Shown here in pieces: positions 34,601-38,384 of a stretch of 64,000 bases of DNA (its first letter is position 1; the number at the start of each line of letters is the position of its first letter). The notes beneath the pieces are model-generated. The model did not search any database. It saw only the letters and a list, made by a program, of their open reading frames with translations, and was not told the origin of the DNA. The position numbers and the translations under genes are program-made. Where the stretch lies: assembly GCA_019915015.1 (NCBI GenBank), contig JAHBBC010000001.1, forward strand, positions 4,154,001 to 4,218,000. The letters run 5' to 3'. The DNA is from Auriscalpium vulgare. Lineage: Eukaryota > Basidiomycota > Agaricomycetes > Russulales > Auriscalpiaceae.

Positions 34601-36277
34601 CCCCGGCGCAGTAGCGCGGATATCGCGCTTAAATTGAGCGAATATCGTGCGACTCGTTTGTATGAGGCGCTCGGAGCCCTGGCTTCCCTTCGCGAACCCG
34701 TCAAATTGTTCATAGAGCGAACCAATGAGGCTGAGGTAGTGCATGGAGTGAGAGTGTGGTGTAAGGGCGTTGCAAGGCAACGTACTTGCGCATATGCTCC
34801 GTCGGGTGGTCCTTGACGGGCTCTGGAAGTTTACTGAGATCTTCAGTACATGACGCGAGATGTTCCTCTGTGTGTTTCCGAAGCGTGGGTAATCTGCCAC
34901 ACACCAAGATCAGTCATGCACACTCCCGAGAATATCGATTCCACCTACGTATCCCGGATGATCTGGGCGAGAAGCGGGCTGAGCGTGCTCGCGAGGTTGT
35001 TGATCCCGAACTGGCTGCGCGCAGACGACTTGTTCCACGGCGCGGTGGTCTCAAAGTACGCCATTTCTGCGTTGCGTGCGCCGGCGGCGTCGATGCCGCG
35101 CTCGCGCTCATCGTCGTCCGGCTGGCGCGTGCAGAAATACCCGTGCAAAAGTGGTCGCTTCCGGCCCTCTATGACCTCGAGCCAGAGGGCCCGCGCGCGG
35201 GAGCCTTTGGAAACGACGTCGGGCTTCGTGAGGACGCCTGTGACACCATACAGAATTTGTGTGGTGAGATTCTGCAGGGATTACATACGTACCTATCGTG
35301 CGCTTCCCATCTGGATCGGCTTCTCGTGCCAAAGTCAATGCCTTCTGGTTCTCAAGATCATCTGTGGCGAGTGTCAGGTGAGAAAATTGATGATGTTATG
35401 AGCAGAGTTCTCACCCGTCATAGGCACCGTGACGAGAATTAGTGAATTTCCCTGTATATGCTCAACCACGAGCGTCTCGACTAGCTTCACTAGCCGATCC
35501 TCCTCGTTCTGGATGAGCCCTGGTGACAGTCAATCCCCGCACAGAACACGATCCAAAACCCACATACCAGGCAAGTCGATGAACGCCAGGTCCGTCATCT
35601 CCGGGCCCTCCAGATCAACACACACCACATTGCGCGAGAACGGCAGCTGGAGCACACCCTTGATGCCCTTGCGGAGCGCGTCGCGCGACATGTCGAGCAC
35701 GCGCGGGGCGTCGACCGCGTTTGCGTGGAGCACGGCGAACTGCGCGCGGCGCAGGGCGAGCTCGACGGCGTCCCGCTCGTACAGCACGTCACCGAAGGGC
35801 TCCTGCGTGACTTGCGCACGCCGCCGGTCGTCCGCGTCGTACTCCCAGCGAATGCTCACGCGGCAGGACCACGGCGTGGCGGGGGTGCTGCGCGCCATAC
35901 GGCACTCCATCGGGCAGCGCGTGCAGGTGCCGCTGTCGCGCGGAACGGTGATCTGAGAGGGGGTGAGAAAATGCGCGGTGAGACGAATATTGACTTACCC
36001 CTGAAATGGCCTCGACGAGGCTGCTCTTGCCTGGAAACAATAAGCAGGTGTCGGCTGGGTGTAGGCTGTGATGCGTACCTGCGGACTGGTTTCCGATCAC
36101 CACGACTCTAGGGATCTCTAGCACTGACTGTGCTCTGCAGAACATATCAGCAGTTCCTCGAGCTCCCACCCATAGCAAGACGCACCCTATGGATGTCAGC
36201 TGTTGTACGAGCTCGAGGAGCGCCTTGGTCGTCTCTGCATAGTCGCTGGTCGCGATCCGCGCAGCACTGTCCGTCAT
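13612..36277 (-). CDS. Dynamin/Mx-like large GTPase, copy 3, intron occupied by nested retroelements
   Basis: Third tandem dynamin paralogue, in two blocks: N-terminal GTPase and stalk exons at 34148-36277 and C-terminal exons at 13612-14466. The ATG at 36277 opens MTDSAARIATSDYAETTKALL. Motifs are GKSSLVEAISG (split by an intron), TRCPMECRMA, FIDLPG, a TKPD-type G4 exon and the copy-family motif HGYFCTRQPDDDERERG. The C-terminal exon keeps the GED-like end (VLREQLKLGVPGADERCERF). The break lies entirely inside an intron: donor GTGAGT reads from 34188 and acceptor CAGGTAG ends at 14467. Without the Ngaro insertion the intron would be 56 nt, and joining the exons keeps the frame. All exons look open, so the gene could still work if a 19.7 kb intron can be spliced. 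Confidence 0.8.
14482..14696 (+). repeat. Ngaro copy 1 repeat A1
   Basis: Starts TGTTACAGTCAAAGGC and matches A2 at 33592-33806 with a constant offset of 19110. It contains a 25-bp internal duplication (CTCGTCTCTTACGCCCCGCT plus CGCAG) at about 14609 and 14669, separated by GTAGGTTCAC and AT-rich sequence. The first unit ends CGCAG-GTAGG and the second CGCAG-TGC, which looks like a donor and acceptor pair. It probably holds the promoter and leader. Confidence 0.88.
14717..15973 (+). CDS. Ngaro copy 1 gag-like ORF1
   Basis: Gag-like protein of 418 codons from the ATG at 14717 (MSPKRTRGPDGRFLPK), which follows repeat A1 closely and is matched by the same ATG in copy 2. The N-terminal third is Pro/Ala/Gln-rich. 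The middle (FYQDYPWIGAAVIASIF to MTHEWAAVYDYHCLFFDT) is well conserved between copies and probably structural. The C-terminus has Gln runs and then a Cys/His cluster (CLKFNTGQCQTTPCHWGRAH, then CLVCGKAHGAHEHE), a likely nucleic-acid-binding finger. It ends at UAG 15971-15973, and the same frame continues without another stop into RT. Expected to package the element RNA. Confidence 0.85.
   Translation: MSPKRTRGPDGRFLPKNTPEPLDLSLIMAPSNDTSGSGSSSGAQQPVTPPVNTPALQAPAVPPPDNGTQTPAAVVPSPDPMMAALAAQLQRIFAPMLLQHQADVEESVQRVLGVQQAELQSIRATLAVTPAPAAAAQPLAAPTFAALPTTPAAVPIQHAQPVPSYAPPLTQNPAAGASFSFYQDYPWIGAAVIASIFAHEFRAADLWKLDIRNRDKKTKKTIGIGHSDQIEIVDEAGADYRSASSLLIPLQTFFNIILGGLSNSGATAPVIAGIAHGFNAYTAQLLDFSMTHEWAAVYDYHCLFFDTRIREMSHAIYTGWRTIDTRIQAMRLFGRLRAQAPAPSSQSGGKKKPQQPQHQSSHGGQQQQQGASQSSGPCLKFNTGQCQTTPCHWGRAHTCLVCGKAHGAHEHEAKSKSG
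15971..16005 (+). promoter_or_regulatory. Putative UAG readthrough signal between gag and RT, Ngaro copy 1
   Basis: UAG (15971-15973) is followed by six bases (GATCTT) and then a hairpin: GGCACGACG (15980-15988), loop CTCGCGCA, CGTCGCGCC (15997-16005), with one A-C mismatch in the stem. The frame after UAG is open through RT with no nearby ATG. The other Ngaro copy has the same stop, spacing and stem. Geometry resembles retroviral stop-codon readthrough elements, in which a structure begins about 8 nt after UAG. Readthrough itself is inferred. Confidence 0.6.
15974..18325 (+). CDS. Ngaro copy 1 reverse transcriptase-RNase H
   Basis: Same frame as the gag-like ORF after UAG. RT motifs run from about 16450: MIKLDLEQAFRHIPVRP, AFGLRSAPYIFNLFAEAL and the catalytic YLDDF near 16795, the last typical of DIRS/Ngaro RTs. 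RNase H follows (HTDASGAKGIGG, KELFAVVHAV, HIDNQAVAIAL, NPLADAASRF, ending near 17630). The frame stays open to 18325 but its last 600 nt overlap the recombinase ORF in another frame and are probably not functional. There is no credible initiator ATG between 15974 and the first RT motif, which supports translation as a gag-RT fusion. Makes cDNA from the element RNA. Confidence 0.85.
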   Translation, partial: DLGTTLAHVAPPSSHGISSVTGSLASPAFSPLGIPPARPNTDPRANHPDLNSGPLPTVSSPLVHEAWAHYLSDYPDPLFVESLLNIIRFGANIGFTGDREITHHGANLKSALESPNAVTSDIATQLKRGCSAGPFDRAPFPHFRVSPLGAVTRKRSTKVRRIHHLSAPDGSSVNNGIPDSEGTIEYDMFRCAVDDLIASGAGSLMIKLDLEQAFRHIPVRPADWPLLGFSWAGQLFYDLVLAFGLRSAPYIFNLFAEALHWIIQRHIPARLRHYLDDFLAIFAPGTPPQLVRDALDWALELGKALGLTFQPEKVSGPAQVIDFLGLILDSNLMEARLPSEKHEILTELLDEWSTKSHCTLRELQELTGYLQFVSQVIPLSRAFLHNAYRFSSTFRDQHARRRLPGAVRRDLAWWRSIATHWNGVHFLAPSREEVHIHTDASGAKGIGGVFGTHWFACRLPRRMRHRDIQFKELFAVVHAVLCWGEKLRGKHVIFHIDNQAVAIALQSLSIRSTPTMDLLRRFLDLACRLDLTFSPFWIATKSNPLADAASRFLYSRLFELAPYLDPQPSYRRLPWNGTNAIANGPRPSLFTFGTASRPVPGLPTQSASARTSSSSSYTAWPIPTDQSSPHPSEVFSRGAATLPAGCSPRRSKHISLTSDPCTSKPTYPFQPSSLPQSADLSGASNAITGSADVSPNSRSRSPSSEPSSRTWSLDPSTPPFTPLAASHTRASSGAGNSLRKTAPTAPTFTSPADHSRFSRMPSTRPISNSSSQPPKPIPSARGS
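17695..18402 (+). pseudogene. Ngaro copy 1 tyrosine recombinase, 5' part (interrupted)
   Basis: ATG at 17695 (MEWYERYRQWPAPVAFY), in the -1 frame relative to RT and overlapping it. Encodes the N-terminal SAM-like domain (YIQFVQLHGLANPDGSILPA) and the first half of the catalytic domain, including the conserved Arg (GFLRCGEFTSK) and a Lys (ASKTDPFRKG). The ORF is cut at 18402 by the Ty3/gypsy element and resumes at 32993. Intact, it would integrate circular cDNA without a target duplication. Confidence 0.85.
18399..18402 (+). repeat. Target-site duplication CCGC, left
   Basis: CCGC immediately before the 5' LTR; the same four bases follow the 3' LTR at 32993-32996. Removing one copy and the element restores the sequence found in the uninterrupted recombinase of Ngaro copy 2. 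Confidence 0.8.
18403..19254 (+). repeat. 5' LTR
   Basis: 852 bp, identical by eye to 32141-32992 (constant offset 13738). Begins TGATGGGACC and ends TCTCATCA. A TATA-like box (TATATA) is at 18643-18648 and a (GA)n microsatellite at 19065-19087. Carries the promoter for the genomic RNA. Confidence 0.93.
19259..19276 (+). promoter_or_regulatory. Candidate primer-binding site
   Basis: TGGAGCCCACCGCGAGG begins four bases after the 5' LTR and starts with TGG, as expected for pairing with a tRNA 3' CCA end. I could not match it to a specific tRNA. Confidence 0.4.
19304..22486 (+). CDS. Ty3/gypsy gag-protease
   Basis: 1060 codons from ATG 19304, the first after the leader. An acidic, low-complexity N-terminus precedes a gag capsid region (residues about 225-400; FDNLKPRELQRYFAELRHLF), a single zinc-knuckle-like CSFCNGPEHFIREC near residue 505, a long charged linker, and a C-terminal aspartic protease (residues about 910-1030: HIEAILDPGSQVISM ... 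AYDILLGRPFDVL). The protease active-site triplet reads D-P-G where D-S/T-G is usual. The last 121 nt overlap the pol frame, which lies in -1. Forms the particle and processes the polyprotein. Confidence 0.9.
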   Translation: MAPKARVIVEPTRRAPPRSAPSEYSTSQRAESMPGHLASSEGGASDEERATSSTEGAKGDNENDDGEASGVSDAAPENDGDAAGEGPGDQNAEAGPVQSEGSEHGWDGRRSLHQELLDVNEASIELLTGGAMRQWSSPELTPSESEPEVAALIDEDRDEAQVPPDSDRLASDRGNVGTHGGLSGDGRGAAAQVSRPVSPTSQSSTPLSRLPRRTTMATPMPTRGDRQAPKFDNLKPRELQRYFAELRHLFTRAGIEDGQDQEKKEHATRYLDVLTADQWQSRPQYAGNATFEEFVTAIIALYPGADEERKYTMGDLDQLVAETARRGITTIGDVGEYYRGFYAISQFLIGRQRISERDRDYTFLRGFQKGLQDRIEQRLQLKYPDHDRDGPYPMDQIVEAARYVLHGTSSTPRSAGLSVPAGLADLSQPVAVKAEEPAIKVEQFAALMEKAAEQIAKAYSAGRADAMGMSNAGPQPSAYTRGPPGPMMASAARFDRPRPAPGQDGAKCSFCNGPEHFIRECLVLQDYIATGRVVRNEMNQVVLKSGRPVPFGPGPIQARVDEYYRTDPSGLRADVAARVAGNATETMMLASTGPIAVTDYPLRPARDQPVAGLIQLIPPLTDDERLEELRQEMAVLTLMKEQRNAGRVRREAAIRNGELPPPIGPLPGERVRSRKLVPEVVISPSKFTAKRSKVTFAVPEDPEDAEEAREASEGEPTVEKDPNEIEPEPIHPFASVPDATYIPVGDASRPDKGKKPVAAYTKDTPIHSEEVAKEVYGRAMGTSVTLTQSELLSLAPEVRSQLRYAITPRRIAAPVLSSGDSPVAVLHTAVAEGEEPTKEWSDLPGDLYEEEREQERDRARGYTSHMPSSFLQAIQSQPAVPPRGSLVLSDPMLTLMSASAEKPAPLVVAKESSALRAVLPLVDNQAHIEAILDPGSQVISMSEDVCHFLGLAYDPAITLDMLSANGSIDKSLGLARNVALKLGDITLYVQIHVIRSPAYDILLGRPFDVLTGSIVRNFVDERQTITITDPNTQATATVPTVERGSRRIVQSAGERRDFRL
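22366..26154 (+). CDS. Ty3/gypsy pol: RT, RNase H, integrase
   Basis: Open from 22366 in the -1 frame relative to gag; the first recognisable residues follow 22495 and no good ATG is present, so a -1 frameshift in the 22366-22486 overlap is the likely expression route. RT: RSRWFCVVKKDGTSLRIVHS, LVTLPMGWTNSVPIF and the catalytic FIDDVP near 23625. RNase H: PVILAVDTSPIAVGF, KLELYGLFRALRALK, VVEVDARYIKG. Integrase: His/Cys finger (HDDVGHRG ... CHICQ), then the DDE core (YADTMHMP, VTDNGTPYLAAM, NSRSNGIVERSHFD). The C-terminus has an integrase barrel-like stretch (RYDGPFIVIGRRRGG) and no chromodomain that I can see. Copies and integrates the element. Confidence 0.92.
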   Translation, partial: ATDHHDHRSQHSSDGDRPDSRARLASHRSERRRAQGFSALEASLDDQAEVALVLEFTGDATDPISVEAVVPFDSSSSPEELRATYLSFCDLPESTPPIFNRPTDATLDAPSAPVFFLAPAGVPSFAGEQEFRDCKSLPSSARARAVFAATKKKYKPAHLKVKPVLADLPGQFRIIRDIRGDPLATLPKLPTKPPDFRPTGRYTEERRDQFDVVHEGDFLWKEERKLMHHFMCEHNGAFAWDDSERGHFREDFFPPVTIPVVPHTPWVQRNIPIPPGIYEQVMEQISRKLAANVYEPSNSSYRSRWFCVVKKDGTSLRIVHSLEPLNAVTIAHSGVPPFTDQLAEQFAGRACGAMLDLYVGYDERALDPASRDLTTFQTPYGALRLVTLPMGWTNSVPIFHDDVTHILRPEIPHVTIPFIDDVPVKGPASEYKGDQGKYETIADNEGIRRFVWEHFQNLNRVVQRMGYSGGTFSGWKTILCAPEIVVVGHRCTRDGRIPDEQRVAKIVNWGPCQDLSDVRAFLGTVGVLRIFIHHFAHRAHALTHLTRKDVPFEFGAEQLAAMEDLKSALLESPALKPIDYQSGEPVILAVDTSPIAVGFLLCQADADDPKSRKKRRYARFGSIALNDREARFSQPKLELYGLFRALRALKIYLIGVRNMVVEVDARYIKGMLDNPDIEPSASMNRWIIAILMFHFVLVHVPGLFHGPDGMSRRRRQPGDVPENEHDGFEDWVDAMYGFIHLVNAYVPRSTRPRSGDPRDHPRAAIATFVTQAAPTELSYDAVDRDIKAQQADERIVRVREWHNTLQRPEGLADQEYATFLRYCTEFFLDGTSLFRKEPQGRHQLVLPPERRIGALKACHDDVGHRGAYPTKMFLLERFWWPYMDRDVAWFVRSCHICQVRQVKHVLIPPTVATPAPLFAKMYADTMHMPASRGFKYIVQGRCSVSHFPEWRMLRQENAKSLARWIFEDVLCRWGALREIVTDNGTPYLAAMKHLEEDYGVHHIRISGYNSRSNGIVERSHFDVRQALYKAADGDASKWAAVAHSVFWADRITTRRRMGCSPYFAATGTQALMPLDIVEATYLLPPPDSILSTTDLIARRAVALQKRRTQLRTLHSKVFDKRRHDTLIFERDHEVSIKNYGFQRGDLVLVRFTQFEKSLDRKMLPRYDGPFIVIGRRRGGPYVLCDMHGAVFDRPTAEFRVIPYFARPHITLPPLPEFIDIPARRLNELLGQPDVDAQTQESRSIDSDASDTASNSAEDGSVT
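26187..26204 (+). repeat. Polypurine-tract-like motif, copy 1 (after pol)
   Basis: TCAGTCGGGGGGAGGATG, 33 bp after the pol stop, where the PPT of a standard-length Ty3 element would lie. Matches the true PPT at 32125 at 17 of 18 positions. Confidence 0.75.
26205..26473 (+). other. Non-coding AT-richer segment after pol
   Basis: No gene. Contains a T-rich stretch (TTATTTTTCTTCCTCC) and, read on the minus strand, is the 3' flank of the zinc-finger gene, so it may hold terminators for both strands. Confidence 0.4.
26474..28671 (-). CDS. Antisense zinc-finger protein with acidic tail, carried by the Ty3 element
   Basis: Intron-containing gene opposite to pol, from the ATG at 28671 (MDAASAADTAATRALLDAQH). 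Likely introns include GTGCGCCC...CGCTCAG (near 28530-28470), GTGCGTCAG...CTCACAG (near 28216-28157), GTAAGTCGC...TTCGCAG (near 27744-27688) and one near 27390-27327. Between Arg/Ser/Pro-rich segments lies a Cys-rich finger: CTRCATNFKHGPKRCEF then CIRCRAQRKSC. The C-terminal 150 residues are almost purely acidic (EDEDENEGEDENEGEDDN). Basic finger plus acidic tail suggests a DNA-binding regulator or histone-binding protein (inference). I do not recognise a named family. Confidence 0.65.
28672..29160. other. Spacer between antisense genes
   Basis: About 490 bp, presumably the promoter of the zinc-finger gene (reading left) and the 3' end of the next antisense gene. No other feature seen. Confidence 0.4.
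29161..30342 (-). CDS. Antisense protein A of unknown function, carried by the Ty3 element
   Basis: ATG at 30342 (MSSSFTLEARAFALVGLL). Exon 1 is 147 nt (49 codons, ending VATLY), followed by a 57-nt intron (30139-30195, GTAAGT...CCAG) and exon 2 from NEVYNTAKPSV. The protein is helical, rich in Ala/Leu, about 370 residues, with no signal peptide, clear transmembrane helix or catalytic motif I recognise. It is related to antisense protein B: same exon-1 length, same phase-0 intron, and aligned segments such as RLVQAIVSPVFETLF / PLAERILMPILENAI and GALWAAFESGRTSVPQYRRSL / ENFWVVFRKRGCSVASYLREL. A structural or accessory particle protein is possible but unproven. Confidence 0.65.
   Translation of the reverse strand: MSSSFTLEARAFALVGLLLTPPAIDLETAPVETLVLAREEWGRKVATLYVSPRAVVAIPAHVRVALIQNEVYNTAKPSVLRLVQAIVSPVFETLFTVSPESRAAFAEWGGNLISDLAPPTSAPLDPTFSVRPIAGFTFPNNRDHSRQLSRLCEGALWAAFESGRTSVPQYRRSLGELCLAAHPTGRGAGIDATVHAEFIAGMNACASALQRLNGGEEALLSEVHRLSYSTTGISLPDLLRTLAHPLSDTLITHTTETVATLASIYGTIAQLARPDDRRARGRWGPYADAFDSADGFLEAATAAYLRDALQWSTTIDSLHARTAIESAILASNLPTELLADVHSDPTMFLDEVVTFRAVPMGWQNAHRGRRGGGATRGRLTQQGRIPRDDPTTL
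30462..30479 (+). repeat. Polypurine-tract-like motif, copy 2
   Basis: TCAGTTGGGGGGAGGATG, identical over 18 bp to the motif abutting the 3' LTR. Lies about 120 bp upstream of the start of antisense protein A. Confidence 0.75.
30480..30764. other. Spacer between antisense modules
   Basis: About 285 bp without a supported gene. Lies between PPT-like copy 2 and the 3' end of antisense protein B. Confidence 0.4.
30765..31992 (-). CDS. Antisense protein B of unknown function, carried by the Ty3 element
   Basis: ATG at 31992 (MTWSPHTYRRGTLLLYHLG). Exon 1 is 147 nt (31846-31992), exactly as in antisense protein A; a 51-nt intron (31795-31845, GTACGG...TGTAG, phase 0) precedes ESITDSDPRLIIPLAERIL. 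About 390 residues, mostly helical, ending in an acidic tail (DYRSDSDSDIASSRE). Shared blocks with protein A include an RERW/REEW motif in exon 1, the AERILMPILEN region, and a W-x2-F-x3-G-x-SV-x2-Y block. No known enzyme motif. Its retention of an intron inside a retroelement fits its antisense orientation, since the genomic RNA would not splice it. Confidence 0.65.
32125..32140 (+). promoter_or_regulatory. Polypurine tract before the 3' LTR
   Basis: TCAGTTGGGGGGAGGA ends exactly where the 3' LTR begins (TGATGGG at 32141). Expected primer for plus-strand DNA synthesis. Confidence 0.85.
32141..32992 (+). repeat. 3' LTR
   Basis: 852 bp, apparently identical to the 5' LTR, including the GA microsatellite. 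Followed by the TSD copy CCGC (32993-32996). Confidence 0.93.
32993..33338 (+). pseudogene. Ngaro copy 1 tyrosine recombinase, 3' part
   Basis: Continues the recombinase after the Ty3 insertion. Contains the His-x2-Arg box (GHSFRRGAASAAASAG), the second His/Trp position (LLGRWRSD) and the candidate nucleophile Tyr (AYRLYLEVDRP). Ends GFRGTNVLA at stop 33338. The stop overlaps the beginning of repeat B1. Catalytic residues are intact, but the gene is separated from its 5' part by 14.6 kb. Confidence 0.88.
33329..33591 (+). repeat. Ngaro copy 1 repeat B1
   Basis: 263 bp from GTTGGCCTGACGCGTG to GCATCGA, identical by eye to B2 (33885-34147; constant offset 556). Directly abuts A2. Confidence 0.92.
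33592..33806 (+). repeat. Ngaro copy 1 repeat A2
   Basis: Second copy of A1, starting TGTTACAGTC and including the internal 25-bp duplication. Followed by about 78 bp of unique spacer (33807-33884). Confidence 0.9.
33885..34147 (+). repeat. Ngaro copy 1 repeat B2
   Basis: Right end of the element, ending GCATCGA at 34147. Dynamin copy 3 intron sequence follows directly. Confidence 0.92.
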
Positions 36278-36798
36278 GGTGAGAGGAGGACAGTCCAGGG
36301 GTGTGCGACAGCAGTGCGAACCAGTGGCCTCGTGGATCAAAGGGTGCGGGGGTTCACAGCAAGTCGATGCCCTGATAGGGGGAGTGTTTGCTCATGTACA
36401 CGAGGTACTTACTACACAACTGGAGCAGCACACTCAAGCGCAGTCCAGGCTCATTCGTAGATTACCTGAGGCGCTCGTTGCCTTGGCTGACAATCGCAGG
36501 CGAGAATGGTTAGCAGAAGAGGAGGAACAGTACTTCTGGTAACGCACCGATTCCCTCGGAAATCCAGCTGAATCACACGGTGGTTGGCTACATGCAACGA
36601 GCTTCCTCCATTTGAACGCCCTCCAGACGACGACTCGACCATGTGTGGGATAAATGAATATGAACTGAAGCAGACTCGAGAGCGCGACAATTTGTTTTGA
36701 TTTCTCGGATTTTACGTTGACCCGATCGATTGGCTCTGAAGCCAACGTTGCCGCCGTCAATGCTGAAGTATGCCATTGCACTCTTGTCCTCCCCCACC

Positions 36799-37505
36799 AT
36801 GTCGCTCATCCTGGCAATATTCGCCCTGGTCTTCATCTCCGAGGCCATCTCGTGGATCGGAAAATCCGTGCTGCTACACTTCGTGCGCCCGCCGTCGCGT
36901 CAGCGTTGTACACGTCATTGACTTGCTATTCTACAGGCATGGGCGGGTTACCAGCGCGTGTTCAACGCGGGCGCGGTGACGCGACAACGGCAGCTCAAGT
37001 CTGAGATACTCGTGAAGAAGCAGGAACTCCTGCAGACGAGTGCCCAGGACCAGTTCGCCAAATGGGCGAAACTGCGGCGGAGCGTGGACAAGGGGCTAGC
37101 AGACCTCGAAAAGCTCAGTGCGTAGTACTTTCCCATTGCTCAGGCCTATCGCTCATATCCATCGCCAGATACTGATCTGAGTGCCTCAAAGTCTTCGTTC
37201 TCGCTCAAGTTCAACACCGCGGTCTGGGTGCTGACAACAGGGCTGCAGTTTGTGGTCGGGTGGTGGTACCGACGGGCGGCAGTCTTCTATCTGCCACCGA
37301 CGTGGCTGGGCCCGCTGACGTGGTGGCTCGCCCTGCCGTTCGCGCCCGCCGGTACGCCGCCGTTGTCATTCCCTTCAGCACACTGTCTGACACCGCGGGC
37401 TCCCGTGTCTCCAAAGGTTCCGTCAGCTGCGGCGTCTGGCAAATGGCGTGCCGGCGCGTCGTCAAAGTCGGCGAGCGCGTCACGAAGGACATCGCAGGTG
37501 CGTGA
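36799..37505 (+). CDS. GET1: GET1/WRB-like tail-anchored protein insertion factor
   Basis: Small multi-exon gene. The start chosen is the ATG in CCACCATGTCG (36799); an in-frame ATG at 36760 is possible but has a weaker context. Introns are 36883-36936, 37118-37168 and 37352-37416. An N-terminal membrane helix ([17 protein letters not shown]) is followed by a basic coiled coil with the family motif [14 protein letters not shown] and two C-terminal membrane segments ([36 protein letters not shown]). GET1 with GET2 forms the ER receptor for GET3-bound tail-anchored proteins; the coiled coil docks GET3. The stop at 37505 follows VTKDIAGA; a further exon starting near 37554 cannot be excluded. 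Confidence 0.82.
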
Positions 37506-38384
37506 CCCTGCTTGTACCGCGCTTCGCGTCCGCCCACTGATGCCGATCTTCAGGCTCGTGGGCCTCTGTGGATGGTGCCGAATCGGACGCAGCGGCAGAT
37601 CAGGGAAAGAAGGCCCAATAGGCTAGCACGGGCTGCCTTTTGTTCCGGAGGAGCGCCACGCCGCGTCTGCATGGCCCTCGGTCGCAGGAGATATCTATAG
37701 GATATAGCGCAGCTGCCCGGAGGCAGGGTAAGCTTGGACCCGCCGGCATCCTTAGGGCCTACTGGCCGTCTACTTTGGGAGAATCTCGTCCTGTGAGTGG
37801 TAATGTCCATCGTAGACACAAAACGTTGCTGTCCGCGCTGGCCTGCGTGCAAAACCCGTCTATCGAACAGCGACGACCGACACCTTCAAGGGCTAATGAA
37901 TTCTAGCCTTAGGCCCAGGGATAAATAAGATAGGCCAGAGCGACGCCTGACACCCCACGATCAAGAATTATTCAATTGCCCTAGAGGGAAAATCTGGCCT
38001 AATTTGCAGTTTCTGCGTTTCGTGTCCTGTCCCGCGAGGGAAAGTGCAGCGGTTATCTGTTTACTGCGCCCGTGAGTGTGTGTTCCGCCTCCCCCGGTCT
38101 CCTCTCTCTCGGGAACTGTGTATGTTGCTCGACCTGGTGTGCTCTAGAACAGTCGGACGGTCTGAAAGATTTGTTCATGTGATAATTAGATGCCGCGGGG
38201 GAGGGGGAGACCGGGGTCCATCGGCCCGCCGGCATGTGATAAGGGCGCGAAAACGGAAACGGAAGATGACGTTGGCAAGCGCGGAGGTCCCGTATGTCGC
38301 AAACATACGGACGGGCGGAGAGCCGCACCACATTTAAATATCCGTCCCCTATGCGAGCTACACATCTCTTCCTCCTTCCACATC
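37506..38384. other. Intergenic region between GET1 and malate synthase
   Basis: No gene supported. It holds the malate synthase promoter; TTTAAATA at 38332-38339 lies about 50 bp before the ATG and is a plausible TATA element. No repeats seen. Confidence 0.5.

Noticed and set aside
36276..36542. Plus-strand 88-codon ORF next to dynamin copy 3
   Set aside because: Begins inside the antisense start region of the dynamin gene, no domain, no conserved partner.
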